A DNA stretch of 64,000 nt from Choristoneura fumiferana (taxonomy: Eukaryota > Arthropoda > Insecta > Lepidoptera > Tortricidae): NCBI RefSeq assembly GCF_025370935.1, contig NC_133476.1, positions 21,794,300-21,858,299 on the forward strand, written 5' to 3'. Below the pieces are notes generated by a model. It did no database searches. It worked only from the letters and a program-made list of their open reading frames with translations, and was not told the origin of the DNA. The position numbers were made by a program, and so were the translations under genes. Shown here piece after piece: positions 52,256 to 63,675 of the stretch. How positions within the stretch are numbered: the first letter of the stretch is position 1; every line of letters begins with the position of its first letter.

Positions 52256-52674
52256 TTAAAATTCGGACTTCTGTTTCTTCGTGAATCCCTTCTCTTGTAT
52301 GAGTTTGTTACATTGTTCGCGGTCGAGCTGCGACAGCGGCAGGCGCTCCAGCTCGTGGTCGTTGGCGTCGAGCAGCACGAGCTCCGGCAGCGCGCCGGTG
52401 ATGAACTTCACCTCCATACGCTCGTAAGACGGAGCGTCCTCCATCACAAACTGCTTCACCTTAGGTAGCCGATTCAGCGAACATCCTCTACAAGTCTGTA
52501 ATTATTTTAAACATACCATTTGTAGTTAAATCCAAACAGCACAGTCATGAAATAACAGGTTAGTTAGTAGGCGTATCGTATATCATGTACCTCTATTCTG
52601 GCTGACACGATATCTGATAGTTCGTAAGCAGACGCTAGTGCAGTTACTGCACAGAATAATACAAGTACTTTCAT
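52256..52674 (-). CDS. Selenoprotein M/15-family thioredoxin-like protein, Cys form, 2 exons
   Basis: Exon 1 is 52591-52674 and exon 2 is 52256-52495, joined in phase 0 across GTACAT...TACAG; 107 aa in all. Residues 1-16 (MKVLVLFCAVTALASA) are a clear signal peptide, so the product is secreted or resident in the ER. The redox motif follows at once: T-C30-R-G-C33-SLNRLPKVKQFV, then the family block ITGALPELVLLDANDHELERLPLSQL. The family uses selenocysteine in vertebrates (CxxU); here both positions are Cys codons, as expected for Lepidoptera, which lack Sec. The protein is short compared with vertebrate SelM (about 145 aa) and ends KKQKSEF without a KDEL-like signal. SelM fits better than Sep15 because of the CxxC spacing. 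Confidence 0.88.
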
Positions 52675-54304
52675 TTTTTTTAAACTGATCCTTCTCCAGA
52701 TAATAAATCGTATTTTTAGAGCAGTCTTTGAGCTGCCTGCTACACAATCAACAACCAAAACCAACTAATGAACTGAACAACTGAAGTGAACTGTGAAACT
52801 GACTGAATGAAGTGAACGAGAAGAGATGAAGAGTGAGTGAATACGAATGACATTTATTGACACATGACAAAAGATGTTGTTGCAAAGAGTAGTATAATAT
52901 ACGGGGAAAAGAGAGCCCTCTCTCGTCTCATTCATGCAGACTGTTTTGAAGCGCCGTCTGCATTTCCTAACTAGTACCATTGATGTATATATCCATCCAT
53001 ACGTATAGCTATTAATAGTCACAGGTATTCTTTTACTTTACTGGATTTGCTTCCCAGCTCAAACCACATAAAAACTAAAAACAGGGCTGCAAAGAGAAGT
53101 GAGACCGCTTGAATTCAGTCTTCTTAAGTTTAAACCAGCCTCAATTTTCCGTTTGCAGCACTGTCTTTACTTTTTATGTGGACGATGTGCACGAGTTTCG
53201 ATTGCAACGTAGCCATCTTGTTCCTTGTTGAGCGCGAATAGACGCCTGGCCTGACATAGAGGGTTGCTACACAAAAAATATTTGTAACGACTGAGCGGAT
53301 ACAATTATGTGACTTTTATATTAGAAATTACAATACGATTGTCAATTTCGAAAATAAAGTTCATTTTTGCGGTAATTATCAACGACAAAATATTTTTTAA
53401 TAAATAAAATTTTGTGATCTTAAGCTTTCAGTGACATCTATCTGAAACAAACGACAACAATCTGTTTTATTTTAGGTTAGATAAAGGAGATGGCGGCGCT
53501 ATCGACATGAATTAGTACGGTATAGGCGACTGTCCCCCCCCCTGTGTTGTTGTTGTTTCTTTAAAAAAAATTTGGCTCTGTCCATTGGAGGACAATTTTG
53601 CCAGTGTCTAGTAGTTTTTGCCGTTGTACGGTAAAAAAATTCTAGAAAACGAAATATGAGAGGTAATGGTGGATGAACGATGACCGACAAAAGATGAATA
53701 AATGAATGATAACATGACAACGGTGTCAGTGTCAGTCTATTGCCATAGTCAACACAGACTCTGTAAGAAAAGTCAATAGGATTTTCGTTTCATTTATATT
53801 TATAGCTTACGCTGTGTAAATAGGATGCTATGTTTTTGCATCCTTCGAACTATTTTGTATACTACAAATATAAGAAAATGGAGTGAATAAAAAAAAAAGG
53901 TGTTTTTGCCGAAATTGGTGGTTTTAGCCAACATTTTGAGCTTTATCGATATATGTCACGTGACCAGATTTGACGTTGGAAACGAGCGTCGAGCGTTTTC
54001 ATGTGGCCGCGCTCTAGTTTGTGGTCAGGTCAGTCAGACCACTTAGTATCTCTTCTTAGTGACTCTTTAGCCTGATGTCAGAATTTGGTCAGACCCCTAT
54101 ATATACTGTAGTCTTTGGTCAGACCTGTCAAATCATGTCTACTAAATGCGCCTACGCGGTTGTTATTAACTTGTTATTATTATTCTCGTGGTGATTTCAA
54201 ACTTTTATACATTCAATAACTTAGTTTATATTGTTGCATGTAAGATAAATGAAATCAAGTTGTGTTAAATTTATACAAGTGACCAGAATATAGTTATTTG
54301 TACC
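52675..54304. other. Divergent intergenic region between SelM-like gene and Dronc
   Basis: About 1.6 kb must hold both promoters. No TATA box could be assigned. CAGTCAGACCAC, TTGGTCAGACCCC and TTGGTCAGACCTG at about 54033-54130 form a loose repeat of GGTCAGACC upstream of Dronc. No gene is seen. Confidence 0.45.
54249..54293 (+). promoter_or_regulatory. Short upstream ORFs before the Dronc start
   Basis: A minimal ATG-TAA sits at 54238-54243. A 14-codon frame runs from ATG 54249 to TAG 54291-54293, 11 bases before the Dronc ATG at 54305. Both matter only if the mRNA starts upstream of 54238, which I cannot tell. Confidence 0.35.
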
Positions 54305-57300
54305 ATGCTGAACGCACACAGAGAAGCGATACAAAGGAATTTCGGGTCCTTGGTGGAACAAACCGACCTGGACACAATGGTAGCTGCCCTTTACGAGAAA
54401 GGAGTATTTTCTGAGCAAATGATAGAACCTTATAAAGTAAGTAACTGAGAGTTTAAAAAAAAACAGTCTAAATACGTTAAAGATCTCAAGATGGTGAGTC
54501 ATCGTTGGAGTATGTGTTCAGGACCAGAGCAAGGACCAGCGGACGCGCAAGCGGCTGCTGTACATGGATGTGACCCGTCGCGGTCCCGACGCGTTCCGGC
54601 ACCTCGTGGACGCGCTCACGGAGACAGGCTGCTGGCACCTCGTGCGCGACCTCGAGCCCGGCAGCCTGCCCGCACTGCCCACACGCGCCCCGCCCCACCC
54701 TGGTGAGAACCTCTTGCTGCTACAATTGTTCAAAACACACAAATGCAGGTGCGGTTAATGTGTGTGTACCAATAACTTTCAACCTGAATGAAACACAACA
54801 GCAATATCTTTGTGTAATTTGCCAGTGACTTTATGGTCATACATTAATGTCAAACATTCTGGGTCGTCAATTACTTGGTTGTATGCTTGAACCAACTGAA
54901 TTATGACTCATGAAGTAGGTCATTGTAGTTTTAGGGCACTGTGGAACCTTTATGTAGAAAAGGTCATAATCTACTATAAAGTCATAACTATTCAATTTAG
55001 GCTACAAGCGCTTATCACCGGTTCGGAAAAACCTCTGTTGACAAGAATCCGGCAAGAAACTCAATGAGGTATATTTTTTTTAAACTTGCATTGCTTGACA
55101 AGGGAATTTATTATGATACTTACTGTGAGAATGTTTTATGGTGGGTCTGGAATGAAATGGTTTTGACTGTACATTAACCAAACAACATTAACTAGGAAGG
55201 AGGAATGTGAAGCAAGTATGAAAGAATAACTATGAGGAATCAAAGTTGAGCTGCGGAAAATGCAACAGCTGTTTTTTTTTTTATTCGACTGGATGGCAAA
55301 CGAGCAAGTGCATCTCCTGATGGTAAGAGATCACCACCTCCCATAAACATCTGCAAGACCAGGGGTATTTAATGAAAAGTTATTCATTACTCATACATAA
55401 GTACTAGAATATCTTGTTACTTTGTGCCACATAATGTAACATTTTCTCTTTTTCTAGTATCCAAATCTAACGACAGCGAGTTTCTCAGCATACCTGAAGC
55501 AAAGAAAAAGGGAACAGCCTCAGCGAATGCAACAGACAAAAGTAGGTAAATAAATAATTAATAAGGCATAGTCAGCGGTATTGGCAATTTTTGAAAAAAT
55601 ATTAGTTTGTATATTGTACTCACAAATGTGATGAAAAACATTGTATGTCGCACGGGCGGTACTAGAATTACGAACATCGACTCATTAAAGCCCTCAGTCT
55701 TCGACTTCGGGCTTCTAATAGACTCTCGTTCATAATTCCTTGTTTACCGCCCTTAAGACACAATATACTATTAAATGTTCCAAGGCTTGAGAACATTCAT
55801 ATTATTCATACAAATATGGGCCCCAACCGGGGCATCAAACTCAACCTAAACCACACAACTTTCACCTGAAGCTTCATAGTCAGGTTTTCTAACCATTTTG
55901 CTGGGTATCAGTTGTATGTAGGTCTGAATCATAACTCCATTATATTTTTCCTTATTTGATCAAACAAAACAGTAAACTGTTTTAAGGTAGAGGACATTTA
56001 TACATGTAGTTCAGCTCATTTTAAATATTATTTATTTATAATTTTTTTTTACTGATAATATAAATTGTCTTAAACTTTCGTGATTTTCACTCATAATATT
56101 TATCACTCGTAATATTTACCTCGACGTTTCGGCAACATTGCAGTGGCCGTGGTCACGAGTAGACTCAAAATAAATAAAGGAATAAATAAATAAAAAAATG
56201 AATAAAATAAATAATAATGTGAAATGAATAAAGTAAATATTACTCGTGTGTGTTAGCGTGATAAGTCCTGTGCGTGGTATTTTGAATATAAATATTGTTT
56301 GTTGTTTTCTAGAACCTTTAGATGCCCCTCCCCTGCTGATGCCGAGTGACTTCCCAGATAAAGATATCCCCAAGTTTAATGTAATAAAGAGTACTACATT
56401 TATGGAAGACAATGGAAAAGGTATTTATAATATAAATGAAGCACAGGACCTGCTTTGCTTTTATAATAAACTAGCTTTTGCCCGCGGCTCCGGTATTCGG
56501 TTATCGCGCGCTGTTCCCTCGGGAACTGTGCATTTTTCCGGAATAAAAAGTAGCCTATGTCACTCCCATAAACTATCTTTATGCCAAAAATCACGTCGAA
56601 AGACGGACAAACATACACACAAACACACACAATTTCGCATTTATAATATTAGTATGGATTATCTTTGCTATTCACAGCGAGATATCATTTACAGTTGTAA
56701 TGCTATTTCATCTTTCTGTTTATTTCAAGTTTTCTTGCTGACTTCTTTTGCTTACTTTGATAGAGTATGTGACCATTATATATTTAAAATTGCGATTATA
56801 GTCTCGTTTTAATGTTGTGTTTATTTAGTGCAGTGCAGTCACTAGTGCAGTGTTTAAAACAGGGCTTGTTAACGTTACCCAATTCACACTATAAGTAACG
56901 TTATATAACGGTAAAAATCATAAAAATACCTAGTACCGGTATTAAAATTTAACGTTAATTGATAACTTAACATTATTTAACGTTACCTAATTACCGTTAT
57001 TTTTACCGGTAAATTTACTTTACATAGTAGGGCTTGTTAACGTTACCCAATTCACATTAATATAACGATACCGAAGTAACACTATCGGTAATTTTTGCTA
57101 TGCTACCGAGTGTTGCCAATTTAGCGCGTGCATACTCGCTCGATAAATGAGGATAATCTGCCATTTAACGTTACCCAAGCTTACCGGTAAATAGTAAAGT
57201 AATATAAATACCGTTAAAATGATTTAATGATACTTTTGAATTAACGTTAATTTAATGAATAGCTGATAACGTTACTATTTTTTATACCGGTAAAAAGTTG

Positions 57301-60086
57301 TATAAGTAACGGTAAATCGTTTAACGTTAATTATAATTTTACGTTAAATCGGTTTGACAGTTGGTAACGTTACCACTTTTTAACGGTATTTAAAGCCCTG
57401 GTTTAAAATGAGCCGTGATGCAGACAGGAAGCTGTACCGCACGCGCGGGCGGCGGCGCGGCGTGCTGGTCGTGTTCAGCTATGTGCAGTTCGCCAGCGAG
57501 CTCGAGGACTACCGCCTCGGCGTCGACACCGACTGCCAGATGCTCAAATACCTGTTCTCCGAGTTCGGCTTTGAAGTCATATCCTTCCTTAATCTCACCA
57601 AGCAGGTAAGAATTTATTTATTACCCTTTAATATTCCTAGTTGCTGTAGATTCAATCGAGGAATGATTTTTCATTAAAAAATATATGACGGTCTACCTAC
57701 ATTACGGCTTGTGGCCATCCTTATTTCTATAAAATTATAAATGAAAGGAATGAAGCTTATTTTTCTTCAACACATGCTGACAGCTTTAAAAAAAACGCAA
57801 TATCGAGTCAGTGCGACATTCGATATTATATGAACACGTGTTAAAACTAGCATGTTTTAAATAGCTACTTGTAATTAATTCGTTTTATTATTCAATTTAC
57901 TACCATACCGTCCATCTAAATAATAGAAAAGCTATAAGAAATGAAAAAAAAAATAATGCTTGCAAATTTCCTTTACAAAGTATATTATCAGGATCGCAGG
58001 ATCGCAGATGTGAAAAAATCGGCATTCGAAACATCCCTGTATAATATGTACCAAAGGCGATGTGAAATCACCAAAACAGGCATATAGTTTCCAACCACCT
58101 GTCCCGGTCCCGGTCAGCCTTATATTCACTGGTTGCCATTATCTGACTGTGTTGGCATTGTGTATCAGGAGACGCTGACGCACATGCAGCACTTACCTCT
58201 GGAGGGCGTGGAGAGCGTGTTCATAGTGGTGTCGTCGCACGGGTACGAGCGCGCCGGCTCCTGGGAGACCGACATCCGCTGCAGCGACGGCGGCCTGCTG
58301 TCCACGCTCGACGTCGTCGACCGGTTCAACAACACCAACTGCCCCGCGCTCATCGGGATACCCAAGGTGTTCATATTCCAAATGTGCCGGTGAGTTTGTT
58401 ATAACGTAAGGTCTGGTCGAAATATCACTCGGTCGATTTCGGTCTCGGCCAAATAGATTCTCAGTTAGAATTGACTCCCGGCTGAGACACGGCATTCTGT
58501 TCGATTTCGAACACTAATTTTAAGCTCTATCTAATGATACGTACCTACTATCTAGTAGGTGTAGGTTAATATACCTAGTGCCATCCAACTCCTAACCTAC
58601 GATTTATACCAATTGTGTGATCTTGTATGTAAACTCTTTATTGTACAAAATAAGTAAACAAACACAATTGTTAAACCATGAGATATATGTACAAAGGCGA
58701 ACTTATACCTAGGATAACCAAACCAAAGCTTAACGTTGTCAATGTAATGTGTCGTGTTGTGTAGCGGCGACAACCGGTCGGCGCTGCGGCCGCTGGTGAC
58801 GGGCACGACGACGGACGGCGCGCCGTTCCGCGACCCGCCGCGCGCGCGCGCCCGCCCGCCGCGCCCGCCGCGCATCTACTCCGACATACTCATCGCGCAC
58901 TCCACGCTGCCAGGTATGACCATTTTTAGGCTTCCGTATCCGAAGGATGACACACGGAACCCTGTGAATAGGCAGAAGGACTTCCAACTTTAGTAATTGG
59001 AATATTTTAATGGTCCACGTCTGGGTTTCGGAACGTTCCATCCTTTTCCTAAAACACCTTATCCAAAATAAAGGTTTCCTAAATCGACCGTATGCCAAAA
59101 GGCCCGTTTCTCATAGCGTCCGTATACCAAAAGACCCGTTTCTCATAGCGTCCGTATACCAAAAGGCCCGTTTCTCATAGCGTCCGTATACCAAAAGACC
59201 CGTTTCTCATAGCGTCCGTATACCAAAAGACCCGTTTCTCATAGTGTCCGTATACCAAAAGACCCGTTTCTCATAGCGTCCGTATACCAAAAGACCCGTT
59301 TCTCATAGCGTCCGTATACCAAAAGACCCGTTTCTCGTAGCATCCGTATGCCAAAAGATCTGTTTCTTATATAATACCTGTATTCCTATACGAACCGTTT
59401 CTGATAGCGTCCGTATACCATAAGATCCGTTTCTCATTTTCCATATTGTAAAGAGGTTTCACAAATACACATACCTACGTATTAATCAACGGGTGTTTTG
59501 TGAAATGGATATCAAGACAAACGTATGTTTTGGGAGAAGCACATTATGAAAAACGGATTATTTAGGAAAAGGTAGTGACGGGAACGGTCATTTCTGAATT
59601 AGGTATTTTTGGGAAACGTATATCAAGCCAAACGTACCTTTTGGGACAAGCACATTTTGGGAAACACTTATATCAAGAAACGGATTATTTAGGAAAAGGT
59701 AGTGACGGGAATGGATGTTTTGGGAAACGGACAGAACGTTCCGAAATCCACGTCTGTTGTAATGCGATTTCAATAGAGTACCTAGTTTAATTATAAAATG
59801 AATGGTTGAACAGCATGATGCGACAGTTCGGTTTGTGGTTGATAATATTTAGTGTGTTGTGCGCTGCGCAGGCTACGTGTCGCACCGCAACATGGACTCG
59901 GGCTCGTGGTACATCCAGGCGCTGTGCGCGGTGTTCGCGGCGCGCGCGCACGACTGCCACGTCGAGACGCTCTTCACGCTCGTGGACCAGGCGCTGGAGT
60001 GCCGCTTCGGCCCGCAGACCTCCGACGTGCACAAGTGGGGCTTCAACGGGAAGCTCTACCTGCACCCCGGCCTCTTCGAGGATTGA
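54305..60086 (+). CDS. Dronc: Initiator caspase Dronc (caspase-9-like), CARD plus p20/p10, 8 exons
   Basis: Exons as read: 54305-54436, 54522-54702, 55458-55541, 56313-56420, 57424-57605, 58169-58389, 58765-58913, 59872-60086; all phases agree, 423 aa. Residues about 1-90 form a CARD (HREAIQRNFGSLVEQTDLDTMVAALYEKGVFSEQM...DVTRRGPDAFRHLVDALTETG), the domain that recruits Dronc to the Dark/Apaf-1 apoptosome. The p20 part has the catalytic His253 (VVSSHGYE) and Cys302 in QMCRGDN. The p10 part has SHRNMDSGSWYIQALC, lining the substrate pocket. A CARD with a single caspase domain separates it from Dredd (DED) and effector caspases. Drosophila Dronc has PFCRG; QMCRG is, to my knowledge, the lepidopteran form. 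It would start the apoptotic cascade by cleaving effector caspases. The exon 5 acceptor has a MITE beside it. Confidence 0.94.
55271..55372 (-). repeat. Family-A SINE fragment in Dronc intron 2
   Basis: TTTTTTTTTATTCGACTGGA through CTGATGGTAAGAGATCACCA is the tail half of the family-A repeat. The TTTGACTTTGA-type repeat fragment at 55012-55085 lies just upstream. Confidence 0.6.
56110..56274. repeat. Dispersed repeat copy in Dronc intron 3
   Basis: ACCTCGACGTTTCGGCAACA and ATTACTCGTGTGTGTTAGCG match parts of 27358-27440 in changed order. An AATAAATAAA-rich stretch lies between them. Confidence 0.45.
56465..56660. repeat. Dispersed lepidopteran repeat, copy inverted to 21000-21250
   Basis: CTTTTGCCCGCGGCTCCGGT, GCGCGCTGTTCCCTCGGGAA and CATTTTTCCGGAATAAAAAG are the reverse complement of the intron 11 copy. 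It starts 45 bp after the exon 4 donor of Dronc. Confidence 0.6.
56861..57400. mobile_element. 540-bp hAT-type MITE in Dronc intron 4, abutting exon 5
   Basis: Inverted ends CAGGGCTTGTTAACGTTACC and the TTTAAAGCCCTG end, with an exact 8-bp target duplication GTTTAAAA at 56853-56860 and 57401-57408. The interior is a dense series of AACGTT and TACCGGTA palindromes. No transposase. Its right edge lies 23 bp before the first base of exon 5 (57424). Confidence 0.85.
57606..58168. other. Dronc intron 5, nothing recognised
   Basis: AT-rich, no ORF or clear repeat. Dronc intron 6 (58390-58764) likewise shows no feature. Confidence 0.5.
59010..59755. repeat. Minisatellite and degenerate fold-back in Dronc intron 7
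   Basis: A 32-bp unit (CGTATACCAAAAGACCCGTT...CATAGCGTC) is repeated head to tail at 59089, 59121, 59153, 59185, 59217, 59249, 59281 and 59313, with decayed copies near 59345, 59378 and 59409. It sits in a larger imperfect fold-back whose arms include TTTCGGAACGTTCC (59025) and GAACGTTCCGAAATCC (59734). GAAACGGATTATTTAGGAAA and its relatives are also repeated in the right arm. Confidence 0.82.
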
Positions 60087-60576
60087 CCCCCGCCCCCCGC
60101 GCCCCCCGCGCTATACGCACCACTTTGTTTGCGCTGCCATTTGAATATAACGAAACACCGATTTATTTAGGTGCTTCGGCCAATTGAGACCAAACTATAA
60201 ACGCCATATATGCCAATAATTTTGCCGTAATTGGTACTTTCCTTCGGACAGTATTATTACCAGAAATTTATAATGTTGTATTGTAATAGATCGGCGATGC
60301 AAGGGAAAGAGCAATACATGCCATACATGTCATTTTATTTATTAGTCAAGAAAAATTACAGCATTACAGTTAAAACACCAATGCGCTGACATGCTTTTAC
60401 ACTATTGACCTGTATGAACCTGTAACAAATTTAAAGAATAATGTGTGTTATTCTTGCACATACCTACGCAAATAGCTGTAATTTTTTTTTGTCTCGTTTC
60501 TTCAGAGCCGATCTACTTAAAACTGTAGTATATTCTAAATCTACGAATTTTTGCTAACGACTACTTCTGAACCTTA
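60087..60576. other. Dronc 3' flank
   Basis: Begins with a C-rich stretch directly after the stop codon. No canonical AATAAA is seen in the first 300 bases, so the transcript end is uncertain. Confidence 0.4.
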
Positions 60577-60720
60577 AGGGGCTGTTTCACCATCCATTGA
60601 TTAGTGTTAACTGGCGGTTAGGTGTGATGCCGTCTCTATTTGTTTTGTTCGAATAGACGGAGACGGCATCACACCTAACCGCCAGTTAACACTAATCAAT
60701 GGATGGTGAAACAGCCCTTA
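60577..60720. mobile_element. Family-B palindromic MITE, copy 3
   Basis: Nearly perfect hairpin: GGGGCTGTTTCACCATCCAT at the left, ATGGATGGTGAAACAGCCC at the right, flanked on both sides by TTAAG. It is highly similar to 28747-28889. Confidence 0.78.
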
Positions 60721-61055
60721 AGTGTTATATTTTAATATATAAAAATGAATCCCTATTTCCCTTGGTCACGGCATCACACGTGAACGGCTGGACCGATTTC
60801 GCTAATTCTTTTTGTTGTTGTTTGCTATTGTCAGGAGAAGGTTCTTATAAAAGATTTAGAAATTAAAAAAAAAACTACAGGGGCGAAGCCGCGGCACCAG
60901 CTAGTAAGTGATAAAATTTTCGCCGAACATTCCAAACGTTATTTTCAAATGGTAATGCAATCTCTGCTAATAAGTGTTACGTGGTGTTACTAACGTGCTG
61001 TTGACTGTCTGCTCAATTTTCCGAAGCACGTGCGTGTGAAAGAGCATGTTTGAAA

Positions 61056-61210
61056 CTTGAAACACACAGAGTGCCGTGGCGGGGCGGTGCGGGTTGTAAT
61101 ATTCGAGCTAACGTGAAAGAGAATACCGCGCCACCGAATATTACAACAGGTACCGCCTCCGCGCCGCGCTGCACCGCCCCGCCACCGCTCTCTGTGTGTT
61201 TCTAGCTTAA
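61056..61210. repeat. GC-rich hairpin element
   Basis: ACACACAGAGTGCCGTGGCG faces CACCGCTCTCTGTGTGTTTC, and GTTGTAATATTCG faces CGAATATTACAAC. It is a compact palindromic MITE of about 150 bp. Confidence 0.6.
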
Positions 61211-61714
61211 CAGATGAAATAAATTCCATAAATTGTAGTCTCCCAGTACAGTCCGCTCGCAATATTTTTAAGATACAAAATATGAATTAGGCAAGGTGAA
61301 TGTTAACTAATAATATTTGTCACAAAATAAAATATGTACATGAAAAAAAAACAAGTAGGGGTCGCGAAATATTTCTTCATACTAAAAGGGTCGTGTCATG
61401 AAAAAGGTTGAAAATCACTGCAATAAATGGAAGACTGGGACTATAAAAATAAAGGTTTTGTACAAGTCGTCTCTTTATCATCTGAGCATTATTGTGAACA
61501 AGACAATACGATTTCGTTGTGGCCATAACATTAAAAGTCCATTTTGACTCATTGTTGGAGTAAATGTTAGGACGATATTTCAATCGTAACTTTAAATTTA
61601 ATTTTAGGCATACTAAATTACGACTGACTACTAATAAATGTGTACGTTATGTTATGTAGGTAAGGAAGAGAGAATAGTGCCGCCAATACCGATAGTTTTT
61701 TTTTTTTATCTAGT

Positions 61715-61812
61715 ATTTGGGATGGCGGGAGCTCGCCTTTGATAGGCAGGAGTGGAGCAAGAGAGGAGAGGCCTTTGCCCAGCAGTGGGACACAAAGATA
61801 GGCTAATAAAAA
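61715..61812 (-). repeat. Common lepidopteran repeat fragment with A-tail
   Basis: CTTTGCCCAGCAGTGGGACA followed by TAGGCTAATAAAAAA is the reverse form of the repeat at 42860 (CGTCCCACTGCTGGACACAG). Confidence 0.55.
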
Positions 61813-61849
61813 AAAAAAAAAATCTAGTATTTTAACGAGGCTTTAATAC

Positions 61850-62142
61850 ACCAAATGTGACTATGTCAGCGTCATGGGGAGCCTCAGTTATATACACCAC
61901 ACTACAAATTTCACGCTCTCCGTTGCACTGAAGCCACGTCTCTGGATGCAAAGGCCTGTCTAATGAACCTGTAAATCAGCAAGCTGTCGACTCAGAATTA
62001 CATTTACACCTCCATTGAACAAGCCCATACCATCCAAATACCTGTCTCTGATGTCCTTATTCTGATCACATTCCAAAAGAAAGTGAATTAGGTCTTCAGT
62101 CTTATTACAACCTATACACAAAGGTGATTGCACAACTCAATA
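61850..62142 (-). mobile_element. 3' fragment of a non-LTR retrotransposon
   Basis: Read on the minus strand from about 62130 to a stop at 61960-61962, the sequence codes CIGCNKTEDLIHFLLECD followed by a helical tail. The C-x2-C-x8-H-x4-C spacing is the C-terminal zinc knuckle common in LINE ORF2 proteins. A related 3' tail without this ORF lies at 51060-51330. Confidence 0.6.
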
Positions 62143-63225
62143 CCGATAGTTAGAATCAGTTCTGTCGAATTTATGGGGATCTCAAACTTGGTCACTGAAA
62201 CTTAATGAACTATGAAGAATTTCTTTGTTCAGTGTGGAGGTGGAGGAACTGCATGAACACGCATATTTTGCATAAACTTAACTATCATAAGGTCGCGGGT
62301 GAGCAAAGAAATTATTTTAGTTCATTGATATGGACCTCCGCAAAGTAACGCCTGATTCAATAAATCACTGAAACTTACTTAAAAACGGTCTGATTTTACT
62401 TTCACCCGTTTTTTGTTCACTTTAGACAGCTGAAAGATGTGTTTAAATAACAAAAGATCTGAATTTTCATTTCACACGATGGGCACAAAAACGTGACACC
62501 TTGCAAACAGTATATTGGATAACTTTTTCAAACATTCTAAGAAACTCCATTTGACGGTAGGTTTCCTAATGAGTTGAATATTTTTACATACTAGTTATAT
62601 AATACTTATGATATGAACATTTTTCTTGATCTCTACATTTTTAATCAATTTTTAATGAAATGTATCTGTCCGTTTTTATTTTGTTGGCCAATGGTGCTGG
62701 ATATGCGAATATTTATTTGTGTACCAATTACTTTCAATACATACCTACAGTGTAACGCTTATCGAGCTGTCGAGAATCTCTTGGACCACTTTCCACTAAG
62801 CCATATACGGTCGTGGGCCGTGGGCGGAATTAATATTGATGCTGTCGGTCTTGCATACGGGTGCTTCCCTTAGGACGATACGATAGTAGTTAAGGATAAT
62901 TAATATACCTAATCATAAATTATGAACTTGAATGAACCCGCTGCACTTATGACTTATTTAGTACTTGTAATGAATTGTCTACTCTTAACAGGTATGTGGG
63001 TTCAGCTTCAGTATTTTATTTAGCAATGCATTTATACTGAAATAATGAATTTGTGATAGGGGAATTGAATATATCAAGTAATTGTTCAATTTTTATGCAA
63101 TTTTATTGTGATCTAAATAAAATATTGTTTCTAAAGATTGTTTTTTTTTATTCTTACCAAATAGTCAATTTTGTTTTTAAGGTTGATGAAGATTCTAAGG
63201 AATAAAAATAATAATTGCAGAAGTA
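62143..63225. other. Intergenic region, nothing recognised
   Basis: AT-rich, with no supportable gene, inverted repeat or array. Confidence 0.5.
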
Positions 63226-63675
63226 CTTTTATTCAGTTTACAGTTACACTATCAAACACCACATACAAAAATATATGTACATTTTAACAGGTAGGTTAAG
63301 TAGTAACTTTTCTATAAAATTTACAAAAGTGAATAATCCTGAATTTTTAACAATTTCTTGGCAATCCAACGTAAAGCGCAGATTGAAGTCAAGTTTTCAA
63401 TGAAAATCTGTTATTTACTTGCAAAAAAGCACGTTAAATGTAATATGCCCTTTACAAGGGACGCAAGAATGATGTCATGTCGATGCGCGCGGTACTGGGG
63501 ACAACACATACGAACTAAATCTAACAGATTGTAAACAATTATTGCTTAAGTTAACACAACAGATCGTGTTTGAGCTTTTATAACAATAAACTATAATAAA
63601 TAATGCGAGACTGGGAAAAGGATGGACAGGGTGAGCGGGGCGGCTGTCGGAAGACAGCGGGCGGCCGGTTAAGTA

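Noticed and set aside
52103..52468. 121-codon plus-strand ORF
   Set aside because: Antisense shadow of the SelM-like exon 2.
59089..59440. CRISPR-like regular repeat
   Set aside because: The units abut without unique spacers and the genome is an animal's; it is a minisatellite.
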